Assembly: GCA_040414485.1 (NCBI GenBank) | Contig: JBEDUK010000043.1 | Span: 1 to 20,461 of the forward strand | Length of the DNA stretch: 20,461 nt | DNA from: JBEDUK01 sp040414485 | GTDB lineage: Bacteria; Actinomycetota; UBA4738 | Direction of reading: 5' to 3' | Shown here: one piece after another, positions 7,216 to 14,442 of the stretch | Numbering within the stretch: position 1 is the stretch's first letter | How the letters are laid out: every line of letters starts with the position of its first letter | Position numbers and translations under genes: made by a program | The notes under the pieces: generated by a model | Databases searched by the model: none | Told to the model about the DNA's origin: nothing | Seen by the model: only the letters and a program-made list of their open reading frames with translations

Positions 7216-7243
7216 ACTCATTCCGTATGACTCCACGATGAGT
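7216..7243. promoter_or_regulatory. Inverted repeat in the HAD/MoxR divergent promoter region
   Basis: ACTCAT (7216-7221) and ATGAGT (7238-7243) are inverted copies 16 bp apart, with a related ATGACT between them (7227-7232). They lie just upstream of the MoxR -10 box, so they could be an operator. Half-sites are short and may be chance. Confidence 0.25.
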
Positions 7244-7251
7244 GCCGTCCG

Positions 7252-7257
7252 TACACT
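7252..7257 (+). promoter_or_regulatory. Putative -10 box of the MoxR operon
   Basis: TACACT ends 6 nt before ATG 7264, which would place the transcription start at or beside the ATG (leaderless mRNA). A partial -35 match ATGACT at 7227-7232 gives a long 19-bp spacer. Confidence 0.45.
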
Positions 7258-7263
7258 GTGCCG

Positions 7264-8223
7264 ATGGCCGGCGACATGACGTCCGCCCGGGATCTGTTCG
7301 ATGTGCTCGACGAACGCGTCGGCGTTCGGCTGTTCGGGGTGAGTCAGGCGCTCAGGCTTTTGCTCGTCGGGGTCCTGACCGACGCTCATGTGCTCCTCGA
7401 CGACGTGCCCGGCGTGGGCAAGACGACGCTCGTCCGGACCGTCGCGTCGCTCCTCGGCCTGCAGTTTCACCGCGTGCAGTTCACTCCGGATCTGATGCCC
7501 TCCGACATCACCGGCACGTCGGTGCTGAACATGAAATCCCAGGATTTCGAATTCCGCCCCGGTCCGATCTTCACGCAGGTCCTGCTGGCGGACGAGATCA
7601 ACCGCGCCACCCCGAAGACACAGGCGGCGCTGCTCGAGGCCATGCAGGAGCGTCAGGTCACCGTCGACGGCGTGAGCTATCCGCTCCCGGACCCGTTCTT
7701 CGTGCTGGCCACGCAGAACCCGGTGGAGCTGGAGGGGACGTTCCCGCTGCCCGAGGCGCAACTCGATCGGTTCCTCCTTCGGATCCGCATCGGGTATCCG
7801 TCGGGCGACCAGGAGGAGCGGATCCTCGAGACCCCCCAGGGCCGGCGCTCCGCCGGCGCGATGACCCTGCCCGAGGCGCCCGACCTGCCGGGCCTGCGCG
7901 AGGAGGTCGATCGCGTTCGGATCGAACAGCCCGTGCGCTCCTACATCGTGGCGCTCGCCCACGCGACGCGCGACCACGCCGACCTCGAGGTGGGGGTGAG
8001 CCCCCGCGCGATCGAGCACATGGGCGACGCGGCGCGGGGGACCGCCCTCCTCACCGGACGCGACTACGTGCTTCCGGACGACGTCAAGGAGCTGGCCGAT
8101 CCCGTGTGGGCGCACCGGCTGGTCCTGACCACCGACGCACGGATCCGGGACCGGCGGGCGGCCGACGCGCTCGCCGACGTCCTGGAGCGCGTTCCGGTGC
8201 CCGCCGAGTTCCAGAGCGCCTGA
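7264..8223 (+). CDS. MoxR-family AAA+ ATPase
   Basis: This 319-residue AAA+ ATPase of the MoxR family is thought to act as a chaperone that matures partner complexes, often with DUF58/VWA proteins. Walker A is DVPGVGKT at 47-54. Walker B is LLADEIN at 107-113 with catalytic Glu111. Sensor 1 is ATQNP at 149-153, the Arg finger region is EAQLDRF near 164-170, and a C-terminal AAA lid follows. All ATPase residues are present and length is normal. There is no ribosome binding site; ATG 7264 is favoured because TACACT lies 6 nt upstream, though GTG 7258 and ATG 7276 are in frame. The DUF58 gene begins 1 nt after the stop, so these two are co-transcribed. Confidence 0.93.
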   Translation: MAGDMTSARDLFDVLDERVGVRLFGVSQALRLLLVGVLTDAHVLLDDVPGVGKTTLVRTVASLLGLQFHRVQFTPDLMPSDITGTSVLNMKSQDFEFRPGPIFTQVLLADEINRATPKTQAALLEAMQERQVTVDGVSYPLPDPFFVLATQNPVELEGTFPLPEAQLDRFLLRIRIGYPSGDQEERILETPQGRRSAGAMTLPEAPDLPGLREEVDRVRIEQPVRSYIVALAHATRDHADLEVGVSPRAIEHMGDAARGTALLTGRDYVLPDDVKELADPVWAHRLVLTTDARIRDRRAADALADVLERVPVPAEFQSA

Positions 8224-8224
8224 C

Positions 8225-9433
8225 ATGCCCATCGCGCTCCCCGGCAGGCGCGCGCGATACGGACCCGGCGGGATCACCGCCACGGTCCAGGAACGAAGGA
8301 TCGTGGTCGCGGGCGGCGCCATCGTCCTTCTGGTGGTGGCGGTGGCGGCCGGGGCGGCGGCGCTCGCCGCATGGGCGGCCGGGGTCGCGGGCATCGCCGC
8401 GCTCGCCGCGTGGTGGGGCCGGGCCGCATGGCGCGAGGTCTCCGTCGACATCTCCTTCGCGCCGCGCCGGGTCTTCGCCGGAGAACCGGTGCAGGTCTCG
8501 ATGGTCATCCGCAACGGCAAGCGCCTGTCCCTTCCGGTCGCCCGGATCACGATCGCGCTGCCCGAGGGCCTGGTTCCCGAGCAGGGCTCCGCCGGCTCGT
8601 CCCTGAGAGGGTTCCGGCGGACGGTCTCCGTCCCCGCGCGCTCGTCGGTCCGGGTGACGTTCCCCGTCGCCGCGACCCGGCGCGGGGAGTTCCAGCTGGA
8701 GCGTGTAAGCGTCGAACTCGCCGATCCGTTCGATCTTTCGCCGGCGGGGCTCGACCTCCGACCCGACGCCGAGCTCCTGGTCATGCCCGAACAGCGCATC
8801 CGGGTGCCGGTCCGCGTGCTCCGGCGCCAACCGTTCGGCGTGCCGACGCGGGCCGCGCAGATGTTCGAGGAGCGCGAACGGTTCGCCGGCGTGCGGCCCT
8901 ACGAGCAGGGCGACCCGCTGAACCGGATCCACTGGCGCCTGACCGCGCACGCCGGCGGCCTGCAGACGAAGCTCTTCGAGCCCACGCGAAGCGCGGACGT
9001 CATGCTCGCCTTGGACCTCGCGGCCGGGGAGCCGTTCTGGGATTCGATCTACACGGGGATCGGCGAGGACGTGATCTCCTGGGGGTCCTACCTCGCCCGC
9101 CAGGCCCTGGAGGCGGGGTGGAAGGTCGGGCTGGTTGCGAACACGCATCTCCGGCACGGGCGGGGGCCGCTGCGCGTGCCCTCGTCGGCCGCCGTCGGGC
9201 AGGAGGCGGCGCTGTTCGCGGCGCTCGCGCGCATGCCGGCCGAGCCGTCGTCGGACCTGGCGCCCGTGCTCCGCGAGGCGGCCCGCCCGCTGGGGCGGGG
9301 AACGGTCGTGGTCGTGCTGTCCTCCGTTCCCGGCTCCGCGCTCAGGCACGAACTGACCGTGCTTCGGAACCGGGGCATCACGGTCGTGAGCCCGTCGGTG
9401 TTCGACGCGACCGGTCGACAGGGGATCGCGTGA
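8225..9433 (+). CDS. DUF58 domain membrane protein (MoxR partner)
   Basis: This 402-residue protein has two close hydrophobic segments (about 26-64), then a beta-rich extracytoplasmic-like stretch (about 70-200). The DUF58 signature GVRPYEQGDPLNRIHW lies at 222-237, continuing to QTKLFE (247-252). A VWA-like segment begins ADVMLALD at 257-264. DUF58 proteins are the usual partners of MoxR ATPases in cell-envelope or stress-related complexes whose biochemical role is poorly defined. The start ATG 8225 lies 1 nt after the MoxR TGA; the stop overlaps the next GTG as GTGA. Family assignment is firm; function is inferred only from neighbours. Confidence 0.92.
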   Translation: MPIALPGRRARYGPGGITATVQERRIVVAGGAIVLLVVAVAAGAAALAAWAAGVAGIAALAAWWGRAAWREVSVDISFAPRRVFAGEPVQVSMVIRNGKRLSLPVARITIALPEGLVPEQGSAGSSLRGFRRTVSVPARSSVRVTFPVAATRRGEFQLERVSVELADPFDLSPAGLDLRPDAELLVMPEQRIRVPVRVLRRQPFGVPTRAAQMFEERERFAGVRPYEQGDPLNRIHWRLTAHAGGLQTKLFEPTRSADVMLALDLAAGEPFWDSIYTGIGEDVISWGSYLARQALEAGWKVGLVANTHLRHGRGPLRVPSSAAVGQEAALFAALARMPAEPSSDLAPVLREAARPLGRGTVVVVLSSVPGSALRHELTVLRNRGITVVSPSVFDATGRQGIA

Positions 9434-10869
9434 ACCGTCCGCGGCCCGTGGTTCGCACGGACGGCTCGAACGGGCCCGTCGGCGACGCGTTCGACCGGGC
9501 GAGCACCTTGCCGGCGTGCCTGGCGGCACTCGCCGAGTCGGGCGTGATCTTCCTTCCCCTGCAGGAGACCGTGCGCGAGATCACGGGCGCGCAGACGGGG
9601 CCGCTCGTCGCCGTGTGGGCGTTCGTGCCGATGTTCGTCGTGGCCGTATGGCTGACCACCATCTGGCGGCGTTCGGCATGGAGCACCTACCTCCTCCTCG
9701 CTGCGGCCACGCTCCTCGCGGTCCTGCAGACGTTCGTCTGGTCGCACGGAACTCCCGGGCGGATGGCGGGGGTCCTGGTGCTGTCGCTCCTCGTCGCGTT
9801 GCGGGTCGCGACGCTCGCCGGGCGTGACTGGCGCGAGCCCCTCGCGACGTCGTTCGGGATCGGCGCGATGGCCGCGCTGATCGAGGTGGCCCTCGCGGGG
9901 GGAGCGACGCAGCCGTGGCCGACGCTGATCGGACCCGTCGTGGTGACGTTCTTCGCGGCCTCACTGGCGTCCCGCGCGGCGAGCGTCCGCCTGGAGGAGA
10001 CGGGGGTGCGGGCCCGGGTGGCATCCGAGGTGCGCGCACCCGGAAGCGTCGCCCGCCTCGCGATACCGTGCATCGCCGCGCTGGCCGTTCTCCTCGGCCT
10101 CATGACGGTCGGCGGGGGGAGCCATGGCCTGTTCCACTGGGCGGGCGTGCTGATCCTGGCCGCGCTGGCCGGGATCCTCATCGCGACGGCCTGGGTGCTC
10201 TCGCCGATCGCGCTCGTCCTGGGATGGATCGGCGACCGGCTGCATCTTGATCTCTTCTCGTGGCTTCGTGGACATCTCAGGCAGCTCCCCGGCCTGCACG
10301 GCATCGACCGGAACGTGAAGGGCCATGCCTCGTTCATCGAGCAGATGCTCGAGGTGGTCACGTTCGTCCTGGTGATCTGGCTGCTGCTCTGGCTCATCAG
10401 GCGGCGGCACCGGATGCGGCTCGGGCCCATCGGCCGGCCGCGCCGGGGGCCCGACGTGGTGGCCCTCCCGGTGGAGGTCGGCGTCGAGGCGCCTCACCGG
10501 CGGTTCGGCATCCGGCGCGAGCTGCCCGAGGTGACGGTTCGCCGCTTCTACGCCGAGGCGCTCCTGGCGCTGGAGCGCCGCGGCGTGCGAAAGGCCGACC
10601 ACCTCACCCCCGCCGAGTTCGTCCCGATCGCCGGGGCCGCGTTCCCGCAGGTCCGTGTGTCGTTCGAGAACCTGACGCGCGCCTATGAGGACGTGCGGTA
10701 CGGCGATCGCGAGATCACGCGCGAGCGCGTGGATCGTCTGCGCGAACGCCGAAGCCTCATGCTCGAGACCTTCCGAAGCGCGGCACGCGCCGACGCGCCC
10801 GACGACGACGGCCCGAACGGCGCCGCTCCGGCATCGTCGCTCCGGTCGTCCAACGGCCGCGCTTCGTGA
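9430..10869 (+). CDS. Polytopic membrane protein with C-terminal DUF4129
   Basis: The start is GTG 9430, overlapping the DUF58 stop as GTGA; the frame is open further left but only inside the DUF58 gene. The 479-residue product has about seven or eight membrane segments (roughly 57-77, 84-103, 111-130, 137-155, 165-182, 208-226, 235-262, 306-324). A cytoplasmic tail follows with a DUF4129-like domain at about 366-426 (VRRFYAEALLALERRGVRKA ... FENLTRAYEDVRYG). In many bacteria this place is held by TgpA-type proteins with the same membrane part, a transglutaminase core and DUF4129. Here no Cys-His-Asp transglutaminase domain is visible between the spans. It likely works with MoxR and DUF58 at the envelope. 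Role otherwise unknown. Confidence 0.85.
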   Translation: MNRPRPVVRTDGSNGPVGDAFDRASTLPACLAALAESGVIFLPLQETVREITGAQTGPLVAVWAFVPMFVVAVWLTTIWRRSAWSTYLLLAAATLLAVLQTFVWSHGTPGRMAGVLVLSLLVALRVATLAGRDWREPLATSFGIGAMAALIEVALAGGATQPWPTLIGPVVVTFFAASLASRAASVRLEETGVRARVASEVRAPGSVARLAIPCIAALAVLLGLMTVGGGSHGLFHWAGVLILAALAGILIATAWVLSPIALVLGWIGDRLHLDLFSWLRGHLRQLPGLHGIDRNVKGHASFIEQMLEVVTFVLVIWLLLWLIRRRHRMRLGPIGRPRRGPDVVALPVEVGVEAPHRRFGIRRELPEVTVRRFYAEALLALERRGVRKADHLTPAEFVPIAGAAFPQVRVSFENLTRAYEDVRYGDREITRERVDRLRERRSLMLETFRSAARADAPDDDGPNGAAPASSLRSSNGRAS

Positions 10870-11597
10870 CGAACAGCGACGCGTCCACGGGTCTGGACGC
10901 GGTCATGGCGGAGCTCCGTTCGCATGCCGATCCGGGCAACGTCGCGGGCATGGAACGGTTCGGCATACGGCCCCGGACCGAGGTGCTCGGCGGCCCGAAC
11001 CTTCCGCAGTTGCGCCGGATGGGAAGGCGGCTCGGGCCGGACCAGGCGCTTGCGGAGGCGCTGTGGCGAAGCGGCGTCCATGAGGCGAGGGTCCTCGCCG
11101 TGTTCGTGGCCGATCCATCGTCGTTCACGCGCGATCGGGCGGAGGCGTGGGTCGTCGATCTGGACTCCTGGGACCTGTGCGACGGGTTCTGCTCCTCGCT
11201 GGTGGACCGGACGCCGTACGCGCACGACGCGGCGCGCGCGTGGGCCGGCCGGGACGAGGAGTTCGTCAAACGGGCTGGCTTCGCGCTGATGGCGGCCCTC
11301 GCCGTGCACGACCGCTCGGCGACGGACGAGGCCTTCGCGGCCTTCCTGCCGCTGATCGAACGCGAGGCCACCGATCCGAGGAACTTCGTCCGGAAGGCCG
11401 TGAACTGGGCGCTCCGGCAGATCGGCAAGCGCAACCGGGCGCTGAACGCCGAAGCCGTCGCGTGCGCGGAACGGATCCTGGCGGCGCACCCGCGGACGGG
11501 CCGGTGGGTGGCGAACGACGCGCTGCGCGAGCTTCGAAGCGACGCCGTCCAGCGTCGCCTGCGGCAACGCGGCCCGGTGGTTCAGGGCTCGGCGTGA
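10866..11597 (+). CDS. AlkD-like DNA alkylation repair protein
   Basis: This 243-residue all-helical HEAT-like protein of the DNA alkylation repair (AlkD, PF08713) family would excise alkylated purines without base flipping. Recognisable parts are VDLDSWDLCDGFC (97-109), where W102 and D106 keep the Trp-x3-Asp spacing of AlkD's catalytic pair, KRAGFAL (135-141) with a conserved Arg, and FVRKAVNWALRQIGK (174-188) with W181. The GTG start at 10866 overlaps the DUF4129 stop as GTGA, with no separate ribosome binding site visible, so it is probably translated by coupling. A repair enzyme in a MoxR/DUF58 operon is unexpected. Its 3' end overlaps the opposite-strand peptidase gene by 16 bp. Confidence 0.88.
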   Translation: MTNSDASTGLDAVMAELRSHADPGNVAGMERFGIRPRTEVLGGPNLPQLRRMGRRLGPDQALAEALWRSGVHEARVLAVFVADPSSFTRDRAEAWVVDLDSWDLCDGFCSSLVDRTPYAHDAARAWAGRDEEFVKRAGFALMAALAVHDRSATDEAFAAFLPLIEREATDPRNFVRKAVNWALRQIGKRNRALNAEAVACAERILAAHPRTGRWVANDALRELRSDAVQRRLRQRGPVVQGSA

Positions 11598-13588
11598 CCG
11601 AGCACGTGGCGGTCCAGCCAGCCGACGACCCGCGTCGCGAGGTCGATCCCGGCGGGCAGCTTCCGAACGCCGTGGCCCTCCTCCGGGTAGAGGACGAGCT
11701 CGGCCTCGACGCCGCTCTCGATCAACGCGCGGAAATACTCGATGGCCTGACCGGGCGGCACCGCGCGGTCGCGCAGGCCGCCGGCAACGAGCGTCGGCGT
11801 GGTCGAACGGTGCGCAAACACCACCGGGCTTCGCGCGAAGTATTCGCCGCCCGGCCGGGTGGGTTCGTCCCGCAGGATCTCCCGGTCCCAGCGGGCGAGG
11901 CTGCTCGTCCAGTGCATGGACTGCCAGTCCGTGACGGGTGAGAGCGCGATGGCGGCGCGGAAGCGGTTCGTGGTGGTGGGCAGCCACGCGGCCATGAATC
12001 CGCCGTAACTGCCGCCCATCACCGCGAGCCGCTCGGCGTCCGCGAGACCCCCCTCGATCACGGCGTCCACGCCGGACATGAGGTCCGCCGCATCCGCGCC
12101 TCCCATGTCGCCGTAGACCTGCTCCGCGAACGACTGCCCGCGGCCGGTCGAGCCGCGCGGGTTCGGCATCAGCAGCGCGTAGCCGCGCGCGGCCAGCAGG
12201 CGGTTCGTCGGCCGCCCCCATGCGTTGCGGGCGACGCCGATAGGGCCGCCGTGCACGACGAGCACCAGCGGGAACGGACCCGACCCCTCCGGCAGCACGA
12301 GGAATCCCTGGATGTCGGTGCCGTCGGGCGACCGCCACGTGATGCTCCGGATCGTCCCGCCTGCGCGTCGCGCGAACTCCGATCCCTCGTGCCCGAGGGA
12401 GGTCACCGTTCGAAGTCCGTCGCCACTGTGGATCGCCAGCTCTGGGTGGCGGCTCCATGAATGCACGAGGCTCGCGAACCCGCCGCCTGCGATGTGCGCC
12501 GGCGCCGGATAGATCTGTCCCAGCGACTCGTCGGTGACGAATTCGTCCGCGCCGGCTGTGGCGCCGAGCTCATACGTCCCGACGACGGAGTCGACGCCCC
12601 GGACGCCGGCATACGCGAGCTGCGAATTCGTTCGCCATGCCACTCGGGTGACGTCCACGCCGGCCGTGTCCACGCGTGTCACCGCGCCGCTGTCCGCGTC
12701 CACCAGTCGAAGGTCGCCTGCCACGATGACCCGGTCGCTGCACAGGGCCTCGACCACGGCGATGGTCCGCCCGTCCGGCGACGGCGCGACCCACCCCAAC
12801 TGGTCGTCGCTTCGAAGCAGCACACGCTCCTTGCCGTCGGACGGGTCGACGACGGCCAGGACCGCCCCGTACCACGAGTCCTCGTCGGGAGACTCGGAGA
12901 CGATCGCCGCCATCCCGTCCTGGCCGCACCACGCCGCCTCCCAGACGTTCAGGCCCTCGCGCGACGCGCGCCGGGCGGTGCCCGCGTCGACGTCCAGGAT
13001 CCATGCGCTCCGCCATGCGGCCTCGTCCCCGGCGCCCTGCACCTCCGGCATCCACGACGGCAGGTCCTCCTTGTCGCCGCCGCCGACCACGCCGGACCCG
13101 AGGGCGTCGGCGACCTCGGCGGCGGCGCCGGCGGCGCCGACCAGCAGCCGCACTCCGTCCGGCGACCACGTGAGCCACTCGATCGAACCGGGCACCTCAG
13201 CACCCGGCGCCGCCTCGCCGAGGCGTGCCCCGTCCAGCAGGTGAACCTGGAAGCGTCCCTCGTGGCCGCGATCGGACAGGAACGCGAGCCTCCGCCCGTC
13301 GGGCGACCAAGCCGGCGACCGGTCGTCGTCGGGCCCGGCGGTGACGACCTCCAGCGCACCGGTGGCCACATCGGCGACGCACACCCGATGCGCGGGCGGC
13401 GCGTCCAGGCGTTCGAGCCGTTCGCCGGTGAACGCCAGGCGTGTCCCGTCCGGCGAGACCACCGGGTCGTCCGATCCGGAGATGCGGCCGAACGACGGCT
13501 CGAGGATGCGGCGGAAGACGGCTTCGACCTCCCTGTACAGCTCCGTCGAACGAAGGTCGCGCCGGTCGGCGCGTGGTTGCTCGGTCAT
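11582..13588 (-). CDS. S9-family serine peptidase (acylaminoacyl/dipeptidyl peptidase-like)
   Basis: This 668-residue prolyl-oligopeptidase-type enzyme has an N-terminal beta-propeller with PD40-type repeats (SPDG motifs near 45, 95, 142 and 270) that filters peptides. The C-terminal alpha/beta hydrolase domain spans about 420-668. The catalytic triad is complete: Ser527 in GGSYGG, Asp607 in GGLRDRAVP and His639 in PEEGHGV. HGGP at 446-449 is the oxyanion-hole motif. No signal peptide is present, so it is expected in the cytoplasm. The start ATG 13588 overlaps the CoA-transferase beta stop as ATGA. A longer in-frame extension lies inside that gene and is not credible. The 3' end overlaps the AlkD-like gene tail to tail, leaving no room for a terminator between them. 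Confidence 0.93.
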   Translation of the reverse strand: MTEQPRADRRDLRSTELYREVEAVFRRILEPSFGRISGSDDPVVSPDGTRLAFTGERLERLDAPPAHRVCVADVATGALEVVTAGPDDDRSPAWSPDGRRLAFLSDRGHEGRFQVHLLDGARLGEAAPGAEVPGSIEWLTWSPDGVRLLVGAAGAAAEVADALGSGVVGGGDKEDLPSWMPEVQGAGDEAAWRSAWILDVDAGTARRASREGLNVWEAAWCGQDGMAAIVSESPDEDSWYGAVLAVVDPSDGKERVLLRSDDQLGWVAPSPDGRTIAVVEALCSDRVIVAGDLRLVDADSGAVTRVDTAGVDVTRVAWRTNSQLAYAGVRGVDSVVGTYELGATAGADEFVTDESLGQIYPAPAHIAGGGFASLVHSWSRHPELAIHSGDGLRTVTSLGHEGSEFARRAGGTIRSITWRSPDGTDIQGFLVLPEGSGPFPLVLVVHGGPIGVARNAWGRPTNRLLAARGYALLMPNPRGSTGRGQSFAEQVYGDMGGADAADLMSGVDAVIEGGLADAERLAVMGGSYGGFMAAWLPTTTNRFRAAIALSPVTDWQSMHWTSSLARWDREILRDEPTRPGGEYFARSPVVFAHRSTTPTLVAGGLRDRAVPPGQAIEYFRALIESGVEAELVLYPEEGHGVRKLPAGIDLATRVVGWLDRHVLGHAEP

Positions 13589-14355
13589 CGTGTGTACGCC
13601 CCCTCGGGGTCGAGTTCCTCCCGGATCAGCCGTAGTTCCTCGTCGGTCGGTGCGGGTGTGACCGTGAGGTCGGAGGCGATCCGAAGGTCCCATCCGGTGT
13701 TCTCCAGGACCTGTTCGCGCGTCACGCCGGGATGCAGGCTCCGCAGTTCCATCTCACCGGTCGCATCGTCGAAGCCGAGCACCGCGAGCCCGGTTACCAC
13801 CACCGTAGGCCCGGCACCCCAGCCTTGAGGACGCGACCCTGCGCCGGCCAGGTGGCCCGGCGACGTTCGAAAGTCAAGTTGGTTGACGAATGACCGCTTC
13901 GACTGCGGCATCATCACGAAGATCTTGCGTGCGTTGATGGCGATCTCGCACGCGCCCCCCGACCCGGGCAGCCGCACCTTCGGCTTCGCGTAGTCGCCGA
14001 TCACGGTCGTGTTGAGGTTCCCGAACCGGTCGATCTGCGCGCCGGCCAGGAAGCCCACGTCGATCAGCCCGCGCTGCAAGTAGCACGCGAACAGGTCGAA
14101 CATGCTCGTCACCGACAGGCTGCCGGTGACCAAAGTGGGGTCACCGATGGACAGGGGCAGCCTGGCAGGCGCGGCGCCGAACACCCCTGCCTCGTAGACC
14201 AACTGGAGGTCGGGGGCGACCGTGCGCTTGGCCAGGTTGCACGCGATGTTCGGCGGACCGACGCCGACGAAGCAGACCCGTTCGCCCGCCAGTTGGCGCG
14301 CGGACACCACGATCATCATCTCGGTCGGCGTGTAGGAGATCGGGTCGGCTGCCAT
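13585..14355 (-). CDS. CoA-transferase subunit beta (GctB/IpdB-like)
   Basis: This 256-residue subunit belongs to a family I CoA-transferase of the glutaconate/3-oxoacid type. VGVGPPNIACNLAKR at 30-44 is the glycine-rich CoA-binding turn. YEAG at 54-57 places Glu55 where GctB-type enzymes have the glutamate that forms the CoA thioester, which favours a true transferase over an IpdAB-like hydrolase. SMFD, GAQID and PGSGGA are also family features. It needs an alpha subunit, and the only candidate here is at 18379-19302, 4 kb away. Its stop overlaps the S9 peptidase start (ATGA). There is no ribosome binding site before ATG 14355; TAGGAT lies 10 nt upstream. It is divergent from the patatin gene across an 87-bp region. 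Acyl substrate unknown. Confidence 0.9.
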   Translation of the reverse strand: MAADPISYTPTEMMIVVSARQLAGERVCFVGVGPPNIACNLAKRTVAPDLQLVYEAGVFGAAPARLPLSIGDPTLVTGSLSVTSMFDLFACYLQRGLIDVGFLAGAQIDRFGNLNTTVIGDYAKPKVRLPGSGGACEIAINARKIFVMMPQSKRSFVNQLDFRTSPGHLAGAGSRPQGWGAGPTVVVTGLAVLGFDDATGEMELRSLHPGVTREQVLENTGWDLRIASDLTVTPAPTDEELRLIREELDPEGAYTR

Positions 14356-14365
14356 GCGAAGGGCA

Positions 14366-14371
14366 ATCCTA
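14366..14371 (-). promoter_or_regulatory. Putative -10 box of CoA-transferase beta
   Basis: TAGGAT on the minus strand, 10 nt before ATG 14355, with no Shine-Dalgarno sequence between. It is consistent with beta having its own promoter rather than relying on the distant alpha gene. Confidence 0.35.
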
Positions 14372-14395
14372 GGCGGCGGCGCGATCGCGGATCGG

Positions 14396-14428
14396 CGATC
14401 GAAAAGGCCAAACGGCGGCCTTCGATCG
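14396..14428. promoter_or_regulatory. Large inverted repeat in the patatin/CoA-transferase divergent region
   Basis: CGATCGAAAAGGCC (14396-14409) and GGCCTTCGATCG (14417-14428) are inverted repeats around a 7-bp spacer. They match at 12 pairs, with two extra A residues in the left arm. The site lies between the two divergent starts (14355 and 14443), so it fits an operator controlling one or both. A palindromic GCGATCGC (14381-14388) is adjacent. Confidence 0.5.
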
Positions 14429-14442
14429 GCAAGAATCCGGGG

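Noticed and set aside
8371..9429. Extended N-terminal frame in front of the DUF4129 protein
   Set aside because: It lies in another frame of the DUF58 gene and is low-complexity; the GTGA overlap at 9430 gives a natural start.
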